NCBI GenBank assembly: GCA_963819635.1
Contig: CAWFWX010000003.1
Span: 930,001-994,000 of the forward strand
DNA: 64,000 bases
Source: JACVRW01 sp963819635
Lineage (GTDB): Bacteria; Actinomycetota; Thermoleophilia; Solirubrobacterales; Thermoleophilaceae
Direction: 5' to 3'
Position numbers and translations under genes: made by a program. Below are positions 26,417-35,719 of this stretch, one piece after another; the stretch's first letter is position 1; each line of letters starts with the position of its first letter. The notes below the pieces were generated by a model that was not told where the DNA came from, ran no database searches, and saw only the letters and a program-made list of their open reading frames with translations.

Positions 26417-29281
26417 GTGAGGCTTTGGCTTGCCGCCGCAGCCGTCGCTTGCGCGCTCGTCGCCGCTCAGACCGCTGCCGCAGCCGTGCACCCGATCGGC
26501 GACGGCGCATGGTCCTGGTTCGGCGACCCGCGCGCGATCACCTACACGGGCGCTGATACCCGCACCTACGCCGGATGGGTCGACGAGGAGGGCGACATCA
26601 AGGTCAGCTCCTACGACCACGCGACCGGCGAGCGCGTCACCGCCGTGCTCCAGGCGCGGCTGCAGAAGGACGACCACGCGAACCCCTCGCTCCAGGTCCG
26701 GCCCGACGGGCGCCTCGTCGTCTACTACTCGCGGCACGTTGGGCCGGCGATGCACTACCGCGTGTCGTCCCAGCCTGAGGACGTCACCGCCTGGGAAGCG
26801 CCGCGGACGATCCCGACGAACACTCCCGGCATCCGCGGCTACACCTACCCCAACCCGATCCGGCTAGAGGACGAGGACGCCACCTACCTGTTCTGGCGCG
26901 GCGGGAACTACAACCCTTCCTTCTCGATCCAGCAGGACGGGCAGGACACCTGGTCCCCCGCCCGCACGTTGATCACGATGCCCGGCGAGCGGCCGTACGT
27001 GAAGTACGACTCGAGCGGCGGCGACACGATCCACGTGGCGTACACGAACGCGCATCCGACCGAGTTCGGCGACGTGAACATCTACTACGCCCGCGTGCGT
27101 GCGGGGAGGATCGAGCGCGTGGACGGCACGCAGGTCGGCTCGCTCGACGATCCGATCGCGCCGGCGGAGGGTGACCTCGTCTTCGACGCCGCAGAGCAGG
27201 CCTGGGTGCACGACGTCGCGGCCGACTCCGCCGGCAGGCCGGTGATCGTCTTCGCGAGCTTCCCGAGCGCCGCCGACCACCGCTATCACTACGCGCGCTG
27301 GACCGGCTCGGCGTGGGACGTCCACCAGATCACGCCGGCGGGAGGGACGTTCCGCGAGGACGGCGGCTCGCCCTACTACTCGGGCGGGCTGACGCTGGAC
27401 CACGAGGATCCCTCGCGCGTCTACCTGTCGCGCCAGGTCGGCACGTCGTTCGAGGTCGAGACGTGGACGACGACCGACGGCGGGACGAGCTGGACCTCCC
27501 AGGCCGTCACGACCGGTCCGGGCAAGAACGTGCGGCCGGTCTCGCCGCGCGGGATGAGCGCGGCCGGCGGCGACATGAGCGTCCTCTGGATGAACGGCGG
27601 CTACCCGAGCTACGTCACCTACGACACCGCCATCCAGGCGCTGCTGCCGGTGGCCGTGAACGCGCCACCGATCGCGGACGCCGAGCCGGCCGTCAGGAGC
27701 GGTCGCGCACCTCTCGAGGTCACGTTCGCGACCGCGAGCTCGCGCGACCCGGACGGGTCGATCACCGGCTACGAGTGGGACTTCGGCGACGGCACGAGCG
27801 GCACCGGGCCCGAGCCGACGCACACCTACAGCTCGGGCGGCCGCTACTTCCCGACCCTGACCGTGACGGACGACGACGGCGCCTCGAGCGTTCTCGTCGA
27901 CGAGGTGCTGGTCGACCTGCCTGCGGCGCCGACCGTGCACACGGGCGGGGCGAGCGGCTCGACCGTGCACGGAGCTGTGAGTCCCGAGAACCAGGCCACG
28001 GACTGGTCCGTGGAGTACGGCCCGACCGAGGAGTACGGGGCGGTCACGACGGTGCAGTCGCTCCCCGGGAACTCCGAGCTCCACCAGGTGAGCGCGGCAC
28101 TGCCCGGCCTCCAGGCGGGCCGGCTCTACCACTACCGGGTCGTGGCAGACAACGCGACCGGCAGCTCGTCCGGAGACGATCGGGTCTTCGTGGCGGGCAG
28201 CTCGCCGTCGTCGGACGCCTACCGCGACACGGTGCTCGGCACGTCTGGCCTCGCCACTTACTGGCGGCTCGGCGAGCTCTCGGGCGACAGCTCCGGCGAC
28301 GAGACCTCAGCGGCGACCGGAGCCTTCGCCGGGCGCTACGTGCTCGGCCAGCCGGGCGTGCTCGGACCGCTCGGCAACACCGCTGCCGGCTTCGACGGCG
28401 CGAGCGGCGAGCTGGCGGCGCCGGGCTCCGCCCTCGGCGCGAACGCCACGTTGGAGGGCTGGTTCCGCTGGCGCTCGGGCACCACGGTGCTGCGCGACAG
28501 CACCGACATGGGCGGCGAGGGCTGGCTGCTCGCCTTCGCCACTGGCGGCAACCTCGCATACCGCCTCGGCGGCCAGGGATTCAACACCGGGCTGCCGATC
28601 GAGACGGTGCGCGACGGGGAGTGGCATCACATCGCCGCCACGAAGAGCGGCGGTGCCGGTGCGCTGTACGTCGACGGCGTCGCGGTGCATTCCTCGCCGA
28701 GCGGCGCCGGCTCGCAGCTCGCGGTCGGCCCGTGGCACGTGATGAGGAACGGGACCAACGCGGTCTTCTCCGGGGGCGAGGCCGACGAGGTCGCCCTCTA
28801 CACGCGCGCCCTGGGCGCGGACGAGATCCGCGGCCACTACGACCTGGCGAACAGCCTCGCCGCGGCCCCCTTGCCCGGAGAGCCCGCGCCTCCCGCGGCC
28901 GAGCCGCCGCTGGCGGGGACGGGCCCGGGCGGAGGCGTGCTGGGCCCCGCCAACCTCCTCCCCGGTCCGAGCACGGGAACGGGTGTGGTGCTCGTGACGC
29001 GCGGCACGCTGATCGCACGTGGCGCGCCCGGCAGGCGGAACGACCTGGTCGTCCGCCGGCGCGGCCGCAACTGGATCGTGCGCGACAACCTGGCCGGCCT
29101 GCGCGCGGGTCGCGGCTGCAGGAGGCGCGGCCCGCGCGTCGTGACCTGCCGCGCCGCGCGCGTGAAGCGAATCGCCCTCTTCGGCGGCGCCGGCAACGAC
29201 CGCCTCACAGTGATCGGCCGCATCCCCTCACGCCTCCTCGGCGGGCCGGGCAGAGACCGCACCCGCCGCCTGAGGCGCTAG
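26417..29281 (+). CDS. Large secreted multidomain protein: BNR-type catalytic region, PKD, LamG
   Basis: GTG 26417 (TACGCT 8 nt upstream, leaderless-looking) starts a signal peptide ending AAAA-VHPIG. Residues about 24-410 match the BNR_4-type family seen in some polysaccharide lyases or sialidase-like enzymes (GDPRAITYTG, YYSRHVGPAMHYRVS, DGGTSWTSQAVT). Residues about 415-500 are a PKD domain (EWDFGDGTSGTG... TDDDGASS). A fibronectin-like segment follows, then a LamG/concanavalin-like domain near 600-790. The C terminus ends in a GGAGNDRLTVIG stretch of hemolysin-type calcium-repeat character. The 954-aa protein is a likely secreted polysaccharide-active protein; no substrate can be read off. 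Confidence 0.75.
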   Translation: MRLWLAAAAVACALVAAQTAAAAVHPIGDGAWSWFGDPRAITYTGADTRTYAGWVDEEGDIKVSSYDHATGERVTAVLQARLQKDDHANPSLQVRPDGRLVVYYSRHVGPAMHYRVSSQPEDVTAWEAPRTIPTNTPGIRGYTYPNPIRLEDEDATYLFWRGGNYNPSFSIQQDGQDTWSPARTLITMPGERPYVKYDSSGGDTIHVAYTNAHPTEFGDVNIYYARVRAGRIERVDGTQVGSLDDPIAPAEGDLVFDAAEQAWVHDVAADSAGRPVIVFASFPSAADHRYHYARWTGSAWDVHQITPAGGTFREDGGSPYYSGGLTLDHEDPSRVYLSRQVGTSFEVETWTTTDGGTSWTSQAVTTGPGKNVRPVSPRGMSAAGGDMSVLWMNGGYPSYVTYDTAIQALLPVAVNAPPIADAEPAVRSGRAPLEVTFATASSRDPDGSITGYEWDFGDGTSGTGPEPTHTYSSGGRYFPTLTVTDDDGASSVLVDEVLVDLPAAPTVHTGGASGSTVHGAVSPENQATDWSVEYGPTEEYGAVTTVQSLPGNSELHQVSAALPGLQAGRLYHYRVVADNATGSSSGDDRVFVAGSSPSSDAYRDTVLGTSGLATYWRLGELSGDSSGDETSAATGAFAGRYVLGQPGVLGPLGNTAAGFDGASGELAAPGSALGANATLEGWFRWRSGTTVLRDSTDMGGEGWLLAFATGGNLAYRLGGQGFNTGLPIETVRDGEWHHIAATKSGGAGALYVDGVAVHSSPSGAGSQLAVGPWHVMRNGTNAVFSGGEADEVALYTRALGADEIRGHYDLANSLAAAPLPGEPAPPAAEPPLAGTGPGGGVLGPANLLPGPSTGTGVVLVTRGTLIARGAPGRRNDLVVRRRGRNWIVRDNLAGLRAGRGCRRRGPRVVTCRAARVKRIALFGGAGNDRLTVIGRIPSRLLGGPGRDRTRRLRR

Positions 29282-30381
29282 ACGAGGAACTTGCCGTCGC
29301 GCTGCAGCTCTTGGCCGTCCACTGTGATCGAGCCGCCCTCGCGCAGGTCGCAGACCATGTCCCAGTGGACCGCTGAGCTGTTGGTCCCGCCGCTCTCCGG
29401 ATAGCTCATTCCCACGGCCATATGGACGGTGCCGCCGATCTTCTCGTCGAGCAGGATCTCCTTGGTGCCGGTGGCGATCCCGAAGTTCGTGCCGATCCCG
29501 AGCTCGCCGAGCCGGCGCGCGCCGGAATCGGTGTCGAGCATCTCCTGCAGGAAGTCCTCGCCCTGGTCGGCGGTGGCGTCCACCACCTTGCCGTCCTCGA
29601 AGCGCAGGCACACCCCCGCGACGGTCCGGCCGCCGTAGCTCGCCGGGAACGAGAAGGAGATGTGGCCGTTCACGGCATCCTCGACCGGACCGGTGAAGAA
29701 CTCGCCGTCGGGCATGTTGTGCTCGCCCACGCAGGGGATCCAGTTCCGGCCGGCCACGCCGAGGGTGATGTCGGTGCCCTCAGCCTGAATCCGGACCTCC
29801 TCCCTGCCCTGGATCCACTCGGTCAGGCGGCGCACCTCCTCGGACTGGCGATGCCACGCCGTAACGGGATCGCCGTCGAGCGCGAGGCAGGCGGCGTAGT
29901 AGAAGTCCTCGTACGCGGGCAGCGACATGCCGGCCTCGCTCGCGTAGGCGTGCGTCGGGAACAGCGTGAGCGCCCAGCGGTAGGTGTCCTCCGCCGCTCG
30001 CCGCATCGACGTCTCCATGATCTGCTTGCGCGCCTTCTGGTGGCGCGCCTGCTTCTTCGGGTCGGCGTCCGACAGCTCGCGCGTGTTGAGCGACGCCATC
30101 ACCGAGATGTGCACGTCGGCGTTCTCGACCGTCCACTCGGTCGTCGGCGGGACCCAGTCGAGCTGCTCGTCGCTCGCGAGCTCGTAGAACGCGGCCTGCG
30201 AGCCGCTCGTCTGGAGCTGCATGATCGGCAGCCCTCCGGCGCGCAGCACCTCCTCGTAGACCGCCTGGACGAGCGGCTCGGCCGCCGTCGAGGCCGCGAT
30301 CGAGCAGACGTCGCCCTTCTTCACCTTCGTCGAGTAGCGGACGAGGATCTGGGCGAGCGAGTCGACGCGTTGATCCCTCAT
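29278..30381 (-). CDS. M29-family (AmpS) aminopeptidase
   Basis: The 367-aa cytoplasmic metalloprotease matches the thermophilic M29 family: GDVCSIAAST, RAGGLPIMQLQ, CVGEHNMPDGEFFTGPVEDAVNGHISF (metal-binding Glu), DFLQEMLDTDSGARRLGELGIGTN (Glu), and HMAVGMSYPESGG. The family cleaves N-terminal residues using two metal ions. ATG 30381 overlaps the pdxT stop by 4 nt. The stop shares CTAG (29278-29281) with the convergent large secreted protein gene. There is no evident functional link to vitamin B6 synthesis. Confidence 0.92.
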   Translation of the reverse strand: MRDQRVDSLAQILVRYSTKVKKGDVCSIAASTAAEPLVQAVYEEVLRAGGLPIMQLQTSGSQAAFYELASDEQLDWVPPTTEWTVENADVHISVMASLNTRELSDADPKKQARHQKARKQIMETSMRRAAEDTYRWALTLFPTHAYASEAGMSLPAYEDFYYAACLALDGDPVTAWHRQSEEVRRLTEWIQGREEVRIQAEGTDITLGVAGRNWIPCVGEHNMPDGEFFTGPVEDAVNGHISFSFPASYGGRTVAGVCLRFEDGKVVDATADQGEDFLQEMLDTDSGARRLGELGIGTNFGIATGTKEILLDEKIGGTVHMAVGMSYPESGGTNSSAVHWDMVCDLREGGSITVDGQELQRDGKFLV

Positions 30382-30921
30382 GCGGCGTGGACCCTATCCA
30401 CAAGCCACTGGTGCACGGTCAAATCCCTGCCGAGCTCGGGGTGAAAGGCGACCGCGAGAACGTTCCCCTGGCGAACCGCGACCGGGTGGCCGTCGACTTC
30501 GGCCAGGACCTCCACGTCCTCTCCAAAGTCCTCCACCCAGGGTGCTCGAATGAAGACCGCATCGATTGGGGCGCCGTCAAACGTCAGCTCTGTCTCGAAC
30601 GATGCCAGTTGACGCCCGAAAGCGTTACGACGGACCCCGATGTCCAGAACACCGAGGTGCTCGCGATCCAGCATGATCATCCCGGCGCAGGTACCGAGGA
30701 CCGGCTTCCCGCTGCGCGCGAAGTCGATCAGAGGCTGGGCCAGGCCCTCGCGCTCGACTCCCTGCCCGATCGTCGTCGATTCGCCGCCCGGAATGATCAG
30801 AGCGTCGAGGCCTTCCAGGTCTGCGGGCGTCCGGACCTCCCGGGCCGACGATGTCGAGGCGGGCGAGTGCCCTGGCGTGCGCCTCGAAATCCCCCTGGAG
30901 GGCGAGTACGCCGACCGTCAC
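30378..30921 (-). CDS. pdxT: Pyridoxal 5'-phosphate synthase glutaminase subunit PdxT (one frameshift)
   Basis: GTG 30921 overlaps the pdxS stop (30920-30918) by 3 nt. The N terminus is VTVGVLALQGDFEAHARAL; the frame shifts near 30840-30845 and continues REVRTPADLEGLDALIIPGGEST, GTCAGMIMLD (catalytic Cys in the nucleophile elbow) and AVAFHPELG (His/Glu of the triad). It hydrolyses glutamine and passes ammonia to PdxS. The stop overlaps the M29 aminopeptidase start (ATGA). Confidence 0.9.
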
Positions 30922-31803
30922 CAGCCGCGGTGCTGGAGCAGCCCGCCGTTCTCCTGGAGCGTGCCGATCTCGATTCCGGGCATCGCCTCGCCGAGCTCGC
31001 GTGAGGCGGCGGCGATCCGCTCCGGATCGCTTGAAGTGCGTCGTCGCCTCGACGATCGCGCGGGCGCGCTGCTCCGGGTTCGAGGACTTGAAGATGCCCG
31101 AGCCCACGAAGTTGCCCTCGGCGCCGAGCTGCATCATCAGCGCGGCGTCGGCCGGGGTGGCGATGCCGCCGGCGCAGAAGAGCACGACCGGCAGCCTGCC
31201 GGCCTCGGCAATGTCCTTGACGAGCTCGAGCGGCGCCTGCAGCTCCTTCGCGGCCGTGGGCAGCTCGGCCTCGGTGAGCGACTGGAGCCTGCGGATCTCG
31301 CCCGTGATCAGACGGATGTGGCGCACAGCCTCGACCACGTTGCCGGTGCCCGCCTCGCCCTTCGAGCGGATCATCGCGGCGCCCTCGGCGATGCGGCGGA
31401 GCGCCTCGCCCAGGTTGGTGGCGCCGCAGACGAACGGCACCTTGAAGGCCCACTTGTCGATGTGGTGCGCCTCGTCGGCCGGCGTGAGCACCTCGGACTC
31501 GTCGATGTAGTCCACGTCGAGCGCCTCCAGCACCTGCGCCTCGACGAAGTGCCCGATCCTGGCCTTCGCCATCACGGGGATGGAGACGGCCTCCTTGATG
31601 CCCTCGATCATCGTCGGGTCGCTCATGCGAGCGACGCCGCCGTCGCGGCGAATGTCAGCCGGAACGCGCTCGAGCGCCATCACCGCGGCCGCGCCGGCGT
31701 CCTCGGCGACCTTCGCCTGCTCGGGCGTGACCACGTCCATGATCACGCCGCCCTTGAGCATCTCGGCGAGGCCAGCCTTGACTCTGAAGGTGCCGGTCTC
31801 CAT
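30918..31803 (-). CDS. pdxS: Pyridoxal 5'-phosphate synthase lyase subunit PdxS (one frameshift)
   Basis: ATG 31803; the (beta/alpha)8 barrel shows KAGLAEMLKGGVIMDVVTPEQAKVAEDAGA, GGVARMSDPTMI and AKARIGHFVEAQVL (the catalytic Lys region), VCGATNLGEALRRI and GEAGTGNVVEAVRH. The last 30 codons continue in another frame after about 31025 (PERIAAASRELGEAMPGIEIGTLQENGG), consistent with one inserted base in a run AAGCGATCC; the stop is TGA 30920-30918. It makes PLP from ribose-5-P (or ribulose-5-P), GAP and ammonia. TATTCT lies 8 nt upstream of the start. It forms an operon with pdxT and the M29 gene. Confidence 0.94.
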
Positions 31804-31820
31804 CGCTTCTCAGAATAGAG

Positions 31821-33237
31821 CTACCAGGAGCTCGGCCGACCCTCCTGGAACAGCCACGCGTCGAAGAATCGGCTGAGCCTGCGGTCGCTCTCGCGCTCCG
31901 CGAGCGCGATGAACTCGCCCGTCGTCACGTTCGAGTAGCGGTTCTCGCCGTACCAGGTGCGCAGGATCCGGAAGAACGTCCGCTCCCCGACCTTCCGGCG
32001 GAGCGCCTGAAGCGTCATGGCGCCGCGGTCATAGACGGGCGTGCTGAACAGCACCGAGGCGTCGGGGAGCGCGTTCGGCGCCGGGAACCAGAGGTCCTGT
32101 CCGTCCTCCGAGTCCTCGGGCGTCGCGTACAGCTCGTCGAAGCGCTCCTGGGCCGTCTGCCCACCGTGACGCTCGGTCCAGATCCACTCGCTCCAGGTGG
32201 CGAAGCCCTCGTTCAAGCCACATGTCCGGCCAGCGTTCGAGCACGACCGCGTCGCCGAACCACTGGTGGGCCAGCTCATGGACGATCGTGAGCTCGTCGG
32301 GGACCACGTCGTAGTTCGGCTTCGTCTGAGACTCGAGCGCGTAGAACACGTTCGGCGCCCAGTCGACGATGCCGCCGACGCTGTCGAACGGGTATGGGCC
32401 GTACAGGTTCGAGAGGAACTGCACCGCCTCGGGCTCCACGGCGAGGTTCGCCCACGCGATCTCGGGCGTGGGGGTCTTCTCCCCGTAGCCGCGCGTCTGC
32501 GGATCGACGGCGTCGTAGCGCGGAAGGCCGTTCGGCAGTGTCGAGGTTCGCAGCTCGAAGAACCCGTTCGTGACGGTGGCGAGGTACGGGACCATCGGCT
32601 TCGTCTCGCGCCAGCGCCAGGTGGTCCTGTCTCCGCTGTCGGTCTTCGACAGGAGGGTCCCATTGGCCATCGCGGTCCTCCCCTTCGGCACCGTGACCGT
32701 GAAGTCCCAGGTGGCGAAGTCCCTGAGGCTGTCGTTTGCGGGGAACCAGGTGGGCACGCCCTGCGGCTCGTTGACCACGAATGCGCCGTCGTTCGTGGGA
32801 ATCCAGCCGTCCTTGGCATCGTCCGGGTCGAGGATGTAGCCGGCGCGGCCGGCGTAGACGATCCGGGCCGTGAAGTCGCGGTTCCTGCGCAGGCCGGCCG
32901 CAGGGGTGACGGTCAGCTCCTGGCCCTTGCGCGCGAACGAGGCGGCGGCCCCGTTGACGGTGAGGGTGCTGATCTTGAAGCCGCGAAGGTCGAGGTTGAA
33001 GCTCGACAGGTCCTGCGTGGCGCGAGCGGTGATCGTCACGTCGCCCGCGAGCTGGCGGTTCCGCGGCTGATAATCGAGCTTCAGCGCGTAGCTCTGCACG
33101 TCGTAGCCGCCGTTGCCCGCCTGTGGGTAGAAGGGGTCGCCGCCGCCGGCGGCTCCCGGCGTGAAGGCGGCGGAGGCAGGTGCGGCGGAGAGGGCGAGCA
33201 GGACGGCGGCGGCTGACAGCCCGCGAAGGAGGCGCAT
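31821..33237 (-). CDS. Secreted M1-family metallopeptidase (one frameshift)
   Basis: ATG 33237 (TACGCT 6 nt upstream) begins a signal peptide. The beta-rich N-terminal domain runs to about residue 200; then comes NVFYALESQTKP, the zinc site HELAHQWFGD, and after a frame change near 32215 the second zinc ligand region LNEGFATWSEW. The C terminus continues VYDRGAMTLQALRRKVGERTFFRILRTWYGEN and ends at 31821. It is an exported aminopeptidase or endopeptidase of the PepN superfamily, shorter than full PepN because it lacks the C-terminal helical domain. It lies 17 nt below pdxS in the same orientation with its own leaderless-looking start. Confidence 0.85.
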
Positions 33238-33269
33238 TGCCGCAGCGTAGCCCTGCGGCTGCCGCTCCG

Positions 33270-34121
33270 CTACTTCAGGCGAAAGGCCTTGATCCGATCG
33301 GAGTACGCCGACTCGTCGAGCGCGTAAACCCCATAGGCAAGCGCCTGGATGAGGGCCAGGAGCGCCGCGTGCGAGCGCACGAAGGCCGGGCTGTTGGACG
33401 AGTAGTAGAGCTTGTGGTCAGCAAGTTTGGCCACCTCGGACAGGGTCGCGTCGGCGATCGCGATCGTGGCGGCGCGCCGGTTGCGCGCGAGCTTGATGGC
33501 CCGCACCACTAGCGGGTGCGGGCGGCCGGCCGAGAAGCCGACCATCACCGTCTTGTCGTCGACCCTGCCGAGCTTCGCGAGGCCCTCCTGGCTCGGCGAG
33601 GCGACCACCTCGGCGCGCAGGTCCAGCAGCATCAGCAGGTGACGCAGGTAGCTCGCGAAGAAGGCCATCTGGTCGGTGCCGCAGAGGACGATCCGGTCCG
33701 CGCGCGAGATCAGGTCCACCGCCGCGGCCACCTCGTCGCGGTCCACCTTGCGCGCGGTCTCGGCCATGTTCGCGTGGTCGGCCCCGAGCGCGGTCTCGAA
33801 CTCGGTCTGGTCGATCGGGAAGAGCGGCTGCGTCGTCAGGTCGGTCGCGGCGGCGCCGTTCTCACGCGCGCGCCTGTACTCGTCGCGCGCGGCCGCCTGA
33901 AGCTCGGGGAAGCCCTCGAAGCCGAGCGCCTGCGCGAAGCGGACGACCGTCGAGCTCGACGTGTTGGCGCGGCGGGCGAGCTCCTCCGCCGTGTGGAAGG
34001 CGGCCTCTTCGAGGTGGTCGACGATGTACTGGCCGACGTCCTTCTGCGAGCGGCTGAACTCGTCGAAGCGCTGGCGGATCTCTTCGGACAGGGTGAGAGC
34101 GGTCGTTCCAGTACGCGTCAC
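33270..34121 (-). CDS. RpiR/MurR-family transcriptional regulator with SIS domain
   Basis: The 283-aa regulator has an N-terminal HTH_6 domain (RFDEFSRSQKDVGQYIVDHLEEAAFHTAEELARRANTSSSTVVRFAQALGF) and a C-terminal SIS phosphosugar-sensing domain (IVLCGTDQMAFFASYLRHLL, VMVGFSAGRPHPLVVRAIKLAR, AIADATLSEV). It likely senses a phosphosugar. GTG 34121 is the start. It lies between the nucleotidyltransferase gene above and the M1 peptidase below; neither is an obvious target. Confidence 0.9.
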   Translation of the reverse strand: MTRTGTTALTLSEEIRQRFDEFSRSQKDVGQYIVDHLEEAAFHTAEELARRANTSSSTVVRFAQALGFEGFPELQAAARDEYRRARENGAAATDLTTQPLFPIDQTEFETALGADHANMAETARKVDRDEVAAAVDLISRADRIVLCGTDQMAFFASYLRHLLMLLDLRAEVVASPSQEGLAKLGRVDDKTVMVGFSAGRPHPLVVRAIKLARNRRAATIAIADATLSEVAKLADHKLYYSSNSPAFVRSHAALLALIQALAYGVYALDESAYSDRIKAFRLK

Positions 34122-34142
34122 GCACGCGGTTTTCGCCGCAAC

Positions 34143-34856
34143 CTATGCAGATTCCTTCCAGGGCGCCCGTCCCTCGGCCCACAGGTCGTTGAGGAAGACG
34201 GCGTCCTTGTATGTGTCCATGCAATCCCAGAAGCCGGTGTGCCTGTAGGCGCGCAGCTGGCCGTCGGCGGCGAGCCGCTCGAGCGGCTCGCGCTCGAGCA
34301 CCGAGCCCTCGTCGAGGTAGTCCAGGGCACCGGGCTCGAAGCAGAAGAACCCGCCGTTGATCCAGCCCTCGAACTGCGGCTTCTCCTCGAACCCCTCCAC
34401 CACGCCGGCCCCGTTCAGGCGGGCCACGCCGAACTGGAGCTGGGGGCGGACGACCGTGAGCGTGGCGAGCGCGCCGTGGCCCTCATGGAAGTCGAGCAGG
34501 GCGGCGAGATCGATGTCGGCCACGCCGTCGGCGTAGGTGGCGCAGAAGCGGCCGCCCTCGATTCGGTCTCGCACGCGCGCGATGCGCCCGCCGGTGGGCG
34601 TCTCCTCGCCGGTGTGGACGCACTCGATCGTGAGCCCCTCCGGCAGGCCGTTGGTCTCGACGAAGCGCTCGATCAGCTCGCCCTTGTGTCCGAGGCAGAG
34701 AACGAAGCGCCGGAAGCCCTGGTGCGCGTAGATCCGGATCACATGCCACAGGATCGGCCTGCCGCCGATCTCGACGAGCGGCTTCGGGATCGTCTGGGTG
34801 TGCTCGCGCAGCCGTGTGCCGCGGCCGCCGCAGAGGATGACGACGGGCTCGTCCAT
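34143..34856 (-). CDS. Sugar-1-phosphate cytidylyltransferase (RfbF-like)
   Basis: The 237-aa enzyme has the nucleotide-binding signature VILCGGRGTRLREHTQTIPKPLVEIGGRPILWHVIRIY, FVLCLGHKGELIERF, YADGVADIDLAALLDFH, VEGFEEKPQFEGWINGGFFCFEPG and FWDCMDTYKD, all strongly like glucose-1-phosphate cytidylyltransferase (CDP-glucose synthesis for dideoxysugars). It is slightly shorter than typical RfbF (about 257 aa). ATG 34856 is preceded by TAGCGT 8 nt upstream, which overlaps the stop of the phosphatase gene. No CDP-glucose dehydratase is in the window. Confidence 0.88.
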   Translation of the reverse strand: MDEPVVILCGGRGTRLREHTQTIPKPLVEIGGRPILWHVIRIYAHQGFRRFVLCLGHKGELIERFVETNGLPEGLTIECVHTGEETPTGGRIARVRDRIEGGRFCATYADGVADIDLAALLDFHEGHGALATLTVVRPQLQFGVARLNGAGVVEGFEEKPQFEGWINGGFFCFEPGALDYLDEGSVLEREPLERLAADGQLRAYRHTGFWDCMDTYKDAVFLNDLWAEGRAPWKESA

Positions 34857-34867
34857 CGCCCGGAACG

Positions 34868-35719
34868 CTACTGCCCGGCCGGCACGGCGACTCCCGGCGT
34901 GCACGTCTGCGTGCTCCGGTCGAGCACGCGACCGCGGGGGCTGCGGAACTCGAGCACGGCGCGCCCAGGGGTCAGCACCATGCGGAGCGCCCCGTTCACC
35001 TCGTCCGTGCCCCACACCATCGTCGACGGGCGCCGGTGGAGCTTGTAGCGCGGGCGGCCGCCGGCGCCGACCACGTACTGGCTGATCCCGCGCTGCGGGC
35101 TGTGGCGCTGGAGGTTGTGGTCGTGGCCGCTGAGCACGATCTTCGCGCGGCCCACGAGCCGGTTCCAGAACGGGTTGAGATCGGGCGCGCCGCCGTAGGC
35201 GCCCTCGCTGTAGCGAGGCCGGTGCCAGAACGCGATGCGGCAGTTGCCGGGACCGCTCACCGCCTGCTCGAGCCAGAGCACCTGGGGCGAGCCGGTGCCG
35301 TGCGGCGCCTGAGAGTTCAGGTCCACGATCTCCCAGCCGGCGATCTCGATCTTCGACCAGGGCGGCTGCTTGCGGCCCTTCCTCCCCGCCCAGTACCTGT
35401 AGTAGCCCGTGAAGCGGTTGTCCCACTCGTGGTTCCCGATCGTGGGCTCGGTGATCGGGGCCAGCCGGCCGAAGCGCGGGTGATACCAGCGGCGGAAGTC
35501 CCTGGCGCTGCCCGTCTCATAGACGTCGCCCAGGTAGAGGAAGCGGTCCGGCCTCCCGCGCCGGACGAGCGCGGCCACGAGGTCGGCAGCGCGGCCTGGA
35601 GTGGCGACGTCCCCGGCCGCCCAGACCACGGCGCGCGCATCGGTGTCCTGGGCCGCGCCGGCGGGGACCGCGGCCGTGCCGGCGAGGGCGATCGCGAGCG
35701 TGGGGACCATCACCTTCAT
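34868..35719 (-). CDS. Secreted metallophosphoesterase
   Basis: ATG 35719 begins a signal peptide (MVPTLAIALAGTAAV). The 283-aa protein has AAGDVAT (first metal Asp), RFLYLGDVYETG (GDxxY), TIGNHEWDN (GNHE signature), IAFWHRPRYSEG and LSGHDHNLQRH (GHxH), in order. It belongs to the calcineurin-like phosphoesterase superfamily, in the secreted phosphatase branch. It overlaps the NAGPA-like gene upstream by 4 nt (ATGA near 35719-35716), so the two are coupled. The substrate is unknown. Confidence 0.9.
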   Translation of the reverse strand: MKVMVPTLAIALAGTAAVPAGAAQDTDARAVVWAAGDVATPGRAADLVAALVRRGRPDRFLYLGDVYETGSARDFRRWYHPRFGRLAPITEPTIGNHEWDNRFTGYYRYWAGRKGRKQPPWSKIEIAGWEIVDLNSQAPHGTGSPQVLWLEQAVSGPGNCRIAFWHRPRYSEGAYGGAPDLNPFWNRLVGRAKIVLSGHDHNLQRHSPQRGISQYVVGAGGRPRYKLHRRPSTMVWGTDEVNGALRMVLTPGRAVLEFRSPRGRVLDRSTQTCTPGVAVPAGQ

